From JBBDIO01 sp040880365 (GTDB lineage: Bacteria; Chloroflexota; Anaerolineae; Caldilineales; Caldilineaceae): a stretch of DNA of 9,620 bases. Shown in pieces: positions 6,857 through 9,620 of this stretch. The position numbers and the translations under genes were made by a program. The stretch covers positions 1-9,620 of the forward strand of contig JBBDIO010000319.1 of NCBI GenBank assembly GCA_040880365.1, written 5' to 3'. The first letter of the stretch is position 1; each line of letters starts with the position of its first letter. The notes beneath the pieces are model-generated. The model searched no databases. It worked only from the letters and a program-made list of their open reading frames with translations, and had not been told where the DNA came from.

Positions 6857-7663
6857 CTAGAACACCAGTCCGATCAACCAGGGCAGGATGCCGAACAGAT
6901 CCAGGATGGAGATCACAACCACGGCAATCAACAGCCGCCGAACCCACAGATTGGCATTTTTGGCCCGGGTTGCAAAGCGCGCAGCCACCCACGCCCCGAT
7001 ACTCTGCCCAATCGCCATCAAGCCGCCAATCCCCCAATCGATCAACGGCTCGCCCGGCGTGGATTCCAACAGAAAAATGACCACGGCAATCAGCGTCACC
7101 GCTAGAATCAGCACCAGCTTAATGCCATTGGCGTGGACCATCGTATAGCCTGCGCCCAGCACCAGTGCCGCCAGGATAAACACGCCGACCCCCGCCTGGA
7201 TAAACGCGCCATAGGCCCCAATCAGAAAAAAGAGGCCCAGCGTCAAAATCGGCGGACGCCCTGGCTTGGCTTCCGATACTTCGCGCAGCCACTTTTCCGG
7301 GCGAAAAAGGATCACAAACAGCATGATCACCATCACCACCCCAATGACGGCTTCCATCTGCTGCGCGCCCAACTGGGCGGCCAACCACGCACCGAAAATG
7401 CCGCCGGGAATGATCGGCAGCATGAGCCACAAGCTGCCCGCCATATTCAGCTTGCCGCCCCGGTTATATTCCCAGATGCCTACAATATTCTGCAACACCA
7501 CCCCAACGCGGTTGGTGGCATTGGCGACATGAGCAGGCAGCCCCATAAACATGAGCATGGGCAACGTGACCAGCGATCCGCTGCCGGCGAGCGTATTGAT
7601 GATACCGGCAACAATACCGGCGAGAATCGCCAGGGGATAGATATACCACTCAAAAGATTCCAT
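6857..7663 (-). CDS. TauE/SafE (TSUP) family anion permease
   Basis: A 268-residue polytopic inner-membrane protein of the TSUP (formerly DUF81) family. Members move sulfite, sulfonates, sulfoacetate or related small anions; the substrate here cannot be told. ATG 7663 is preferred because AGGA lies 10 nt upstream and the protein begins directly with the first membrane helix. The frame extends upstream to 7807, but that part is non-homologous and runs through an inverted repeat. The two-fold family pattern is visible: first half GIINTLAGSGSLVTLP (20-35) and HVANATNRVG (45-54); second half GAYGAFIQAGVGVFIL (149-164) and NGIKLVLIL (179-187). Roughly eight hydrophobic segments are spread over the sequence, separated by a charged loop (about 121-137, RPEKWLREVSEAKPGRP). 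Length and motifs are normal for the family. It follows an aminotransferase gene by 201 bp and ends in its own terminator. Confidence 0.92.
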   Translation of the reverse strand: MESFEWYIYPLAILAGIVAGIINTLAGSGSLVTLPMLMFMGLPAHVANATNRVGVVLQNIVGIWEYNRGGKLNMAGSLWLMLPIIPGGIFGAWLAAQLGAQQMEAVIGVVMVIMLFVILFRPEKWLREVSEAKPGRPPILTLGLFFLIGAYGAFIQAGVGVFILAALVLGAGYTMVHANGIKLVLILAVTLIAVVIFLLESTPGEPLIDWGIGGLMAIGQSIGAWVAARFATRAKNANLWVRRLLIAVVVISILDLFGILPWLIGLVF

Positions 7664-7757
7664 TGTGCGTTTGTCCTGCTGTGTGGTCTTTGGTTTGGAG
7701 ATACTACCTGGGGGGAGAGTGCGCCAGGGTCGGGGGACGGTAGACGCCAACGGCAAG

Positions 7758-7840
7758 TGGGCAATTGATAGCTGCGAACCCGACTGTAAGAATCCGACTG
7801 TACACACAAAACTGTGCGAACCCCAGCTATCAATTGCCCA
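7758..7840. repeat. Perfect 17-bp inverted repeat around a 49-nt loop with direct repeats
   Basis: TGGGCAATTGATAGCTG (7758-7774) and its exact reverse complement (7824-7840) enclose 49 nt. Inside or at the edges are direct repeats: GCGAACCC near both ends of the loop, and CCGACTGTA at 7780-7788 and 7794-7802. It starts 24 nt after the aminotransferase stop and lies upstream of the permease start. The transcript could fold into a long hairpin that protects or ends the upstream mRNA, but no U tract follows. A small non-autonomous element is an alternative, although I see no target-site duplication. Confidence 0.9.
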
Positions 7841-7864
7841 ACGATGAATTATCGGCTGTGCCGT

Positions 7865-9037
7865 CTACAGTTCCGGCACCAGCCGCGCGAGCCGTTCCAC
7901 CGTGCGTTCCAGGTCGGTCATATGCGTGGCAATGCTAAAGCGCACATGCCCTTCGCCGGCATCGCCAAACGCAATCCCCGGCGTTGCCGCGATCAGACCT
8001 TTTTCCAACAACACCTGGGCGATTTCCAGGCTGCCTTTGTCGGTCTGGGTAAATTTGGGGAAAACATAGAACGCACCTTCAATCGGCGGACATTCCAGGC
8101 CGGGAATTTCTTCCAGCGCATCCGTCACAAAGCGCCGGCGCGCGGTGTAGGCAGCCGTCATCTCGTGCACACAGTCCTGGGGACCGTTGAGCGCCGCCAC
8201 CCCCGCGGCCATGGCAAAACTCGCGGCCGAAGTCAGGCTTTGCGTCTGGAACGACCGCGCCAGCTTGATCACAGGTTCGGGGCCTGCCAGCCAGGCCAAA
8301 CGCCAGCCGGTCATGGCATAGCCCTTGCTAAAGCCGTTCACGATGATTGTGCGTTCGGCCATGCCCGGCTCGGCGGCCAGACTATAGTGCACCGCGCCGT
8401 CAAACAGGATATGCTCATAGATCTCATCGCTCAACACATAGAGATCGGCCTCTACCGCCACTTTCACCAGCGCGTCGATCTCGGCGCGGGTCAGCACGCG
8501 CCCGGTAGGATTGTTGGGGCTGTTGACCATGATGAGCTTGGTCTTGTCAGTCACATGGCTGCGCAGTATTTCTGCGGTCAGCGCAAAATTATGGGCGGCA
8601 GGCAGCGCAACCCGCACCGGCACGCCGTTGTTCAGCTGTACCATAGGCGCATAGCTCACCCACGACGGGTCCAGCACCAGCACCTCGTCCCCCGCATTGA
8701 GCGTCGCCGCCAGCGTGGCAAACAGGGCAAACTTGCCGCCCGCGGTGACCATTACCTGGCTGGGCTGGATGTGATGCACAGCATTCTCGCGGGCCAGCTT
8801 GGCGACAATCGCCTCTAACAGGGGCGGCGTGCCAAACGCGGGCGGATAATGGGTATCGCCTGCGCGAATGGCCGCAAACGCAGCCTCCTGAATATGCGCC
8901 GGGGTATCAAAATCGGGTTCACCGCCCGCCAGGTTGATGATGTCGTGTCCGGCAGCCGCCAGTTCGCGCCCTTTTTGCATCATCATCGTGGTAGGCGAAG
9001 GCGGCACCGCCGCAATCAGACTGGATAGACTTTTCAT
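7865..9037 (-). CDS. PLP-dependent aminotransferase, class I, aspartate/aromatic type Ib
   Basis: A 390-residue cytosolic fold-type I aminotransferase that transfers an amino group from an amino acid to a 2-oxo acid using pyridoxal phosphate. Visible family marks are GEPDFDTP near the N-terminus (39-46), SPNNPTG (173-179) with Asn176 for the PLP hydroxyl, SDEIYEHILFD with Asp204 for the pyridine nitrogen and Tyr207, and NGFSKGYAMTGWRLAW with Schiff-base Lys238 and phosphate-binding Arg246. HVRFSIA carries Arg366, the substrate alpha-carboxylate residue. Length matches the bacterial type Ib aspartate aminotransferase group. The exact substrate (aspartate, aromatic residues, alanine or others) cannot be read from these motifs. 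ATG 9037 fits the normal N-terminus of the family; the ribosome site (GAGCGAG at 9044-9050) is weak. It lies 107 bp after a second, differently classed aminotransferase gene. Confidence 0.93.
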   Translation of the reverse strand: MKSLSSLIAAVPPSPTTMMMQKGRELAAAGHDIINLAGGEPDFDTPAHIQEAAFAAIRAGDTHYPPAFGTPPLLEAIVAKLARENAVHHIQPSQVMVTAGGKFALFATLAATLNAGDEVLVLDPSWVSYAPMVQLNNGVPVRVALPAAHNFALTAEILRSHVTDKTKLIMVNSPNNPTGRVLTRAEIDALVKVAVEADLYVLSDEIYEHILFDGAVHYSLAAEPGMAERTIIVNGFSKGYAMTGWRLAWLAGPEPVIKLARSFQTQSLTSAASFAMAAGVAALNGPQDCVHEMTAAYTARRRFVTDALEEIPGLECPPIEGAFYVFPKFTQTDKGSLEIAQVLLEKGLIAATPGIAFGDAGEGHVRFSIATHMTDLERTVERLARLVPEL

Positions 9038-9144
9038 AAAAATCTCGCTCTAGAGTAGAAAACCGATTTAACAGGATGGATTTCAATACGGCGAACGGCC
9101 TGCCTCTACAGGCGGAATTTACAACAGGCGTTTGACCGACAAAT

Positions 9145-9620
9145 TTATTCTGTGCGCGCCAGCGTATCGGCAATGGCGCGGCACAAATAGTCCATGCTCG
9201 ATTCTGCCATGCCCGCCACGTTAATCCGGCCCGACCCAATAATATAGATGGCATATTCATCGCGCAGAATGCGCACCTGCGCGGGCGTCAACCCCGAAAA
9301 GGAAAACATGCCGCGCTGGCGCGTAATATAGCCGAAATCCTGATCCACGCCTTGCTGATCGAGCGTCTCGACAAACAAGTGGCGCATGTTGTTGATGCGG
9401 TCGCGCATTTCGCCCACTTCATCTTCCCATTGGGCGCGCAAAGCCGGATCGCCCAGAATAGCCGCGACAATCGCCGCGCCGTGGCTGGGCGGATTGGAAT
9501 AGTTGGCGCGCACCGCGACTTTGAGATGGCTCAAGACGGTCTGCGCCGCGTCGGGGCTGCTCCCCACAAAAGTCAATGCGCCGACCCGCTCGTTGTAGAG
9601 ACCAAAATTCTTGGAAAATG
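9145..9620 (-). CDS. aspC: Aspartate/aromatic aminotransferase type Ia (AspC/TyrB), C-terminal part; 5' end outside the window
   Basis: The frame is open through the right edge, so about 157 C-terminal residues of a protein normally near 400 residues are present. The first visible residues are FSKNFGLYNERVGALT, the Schiff-base lysine segment of AspC/TyrB enzymes (Lys codon at 9610-9612). They are followed by the diagnostic RANYSNPPSHGAAIV, RGMFSFSGL and SGRINVAGM, where the Arg of the last motif corresponds to the substrate alpha-carboxylate arginine. The enzyme interconverts aspartate and oxaloacetate (or aromatic amino acids and their 2-oxo acids) with glutamate and 2-oxoglutarate. Aspartate versus aromatic preference cannot be settled from this part. 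It ends in TAA at 9145-9147, 107 bp before the next aminotransferase, and the spacer shows no strong terminator, so the two may be co-transcribed. Confidence 0.93.
   Translation of the reverse strand, partial: FSKNFGLYNERVGALTFVGSSPDAAQTVLSHLKVAVRANYSNPPSHGAAIVAAILGDPALRAQWEDEVGEMRDRINNMRHLFVETLDQQGVDQDFGYITRQRGMFSFSGLTPAQVRILRDEYAIYIIGSGRINVAGMAESSMDYLCRAIADTLARTE

Noticed and set aside
7664..7807. N-terminal extension of the TSUP permease
   Set aside because: The extra 48 codons need a non-ATG start, run through the loop of the 17-bp inverted repeat and do not resemble the family. ATG 7663 has AGGA 10 nt upstream.
7758..7840. tRNA or known riboswitch in the inverted repeat
   Set aside because: The 17-bp continuous stem and 49-nt loop do not fit a cloverleaf. 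The GGTTCG in the loop is not in a T-arm context, and no known riboswitch core is visible.
9098..9113. Hairpin between the two aminotransferase genes
   Set aside because: A 5-bp stem with a 6-nt loop and no U tract is too weak to be called a terminator.

Overview
The window looks like a chromosomal piece of a moderately GC-rich, free-living bacterium, most plausibly a member of the Chloroflexota (Anaerolineae/Caldilineae type). That placement is an inference. It rests on the style of the large secreted proteins (a tandemly repeated beta/helical protein, an Asn-Ala-x surface protein with a tail-fibre-like core, and a legumain-like peptidase carrying PPC and FN3 modules), since there is no rRNA or marker gene here. 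A run of exactly 100 Ns shows that this is a draft scaffold.

Every gene I can support is on the minus strand, so transcription runs from right to left. At the right edge (9620 to 7865) lie two PLP-dependent aminotransferases: the C-terminal part of an AspC/TyrB-type enzyme, then a complete enzyme of the bacterial type Ib aspartate/aromatic group. A 201-bp spacer carrying a perfect 17-bp inverted repeat separates them from a TauE/SafE (TSUP) anion permease (7663 to 6857), which ends in a good intrinsic terminator at 6757-6787.

A gene-free stretch of almost 600 bp follows. It leads into a three-gene block for exported proteins. The first (6172 to 4463) is a surface protein whose Asn-Ala-x triplet repeat contains the assembly gap. 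The second (4403 to 2115) is a secreted family C13 (legumain-like) cysteine peptidase with PPC-like, FN3 and Ig-like domains. The third (1934 to beyond position 1) is a secreted protein built from two diverged tandem copies of a unit of about 265 residues.

The first two genes of that block are only 20-59 bp apart, so co-transcription is likely. The third follows after 180 bp filled with short tandem duplications. The most interesting idea is functional: family C13 peptidases are typically asparaginyl endopeptidases, and the gene directly upstream encodes a protein with at least 18 regularly spaced Asn residues. A processing enzyme and its cell-surface substrate would explain the pairing, but this is a hypothesis.
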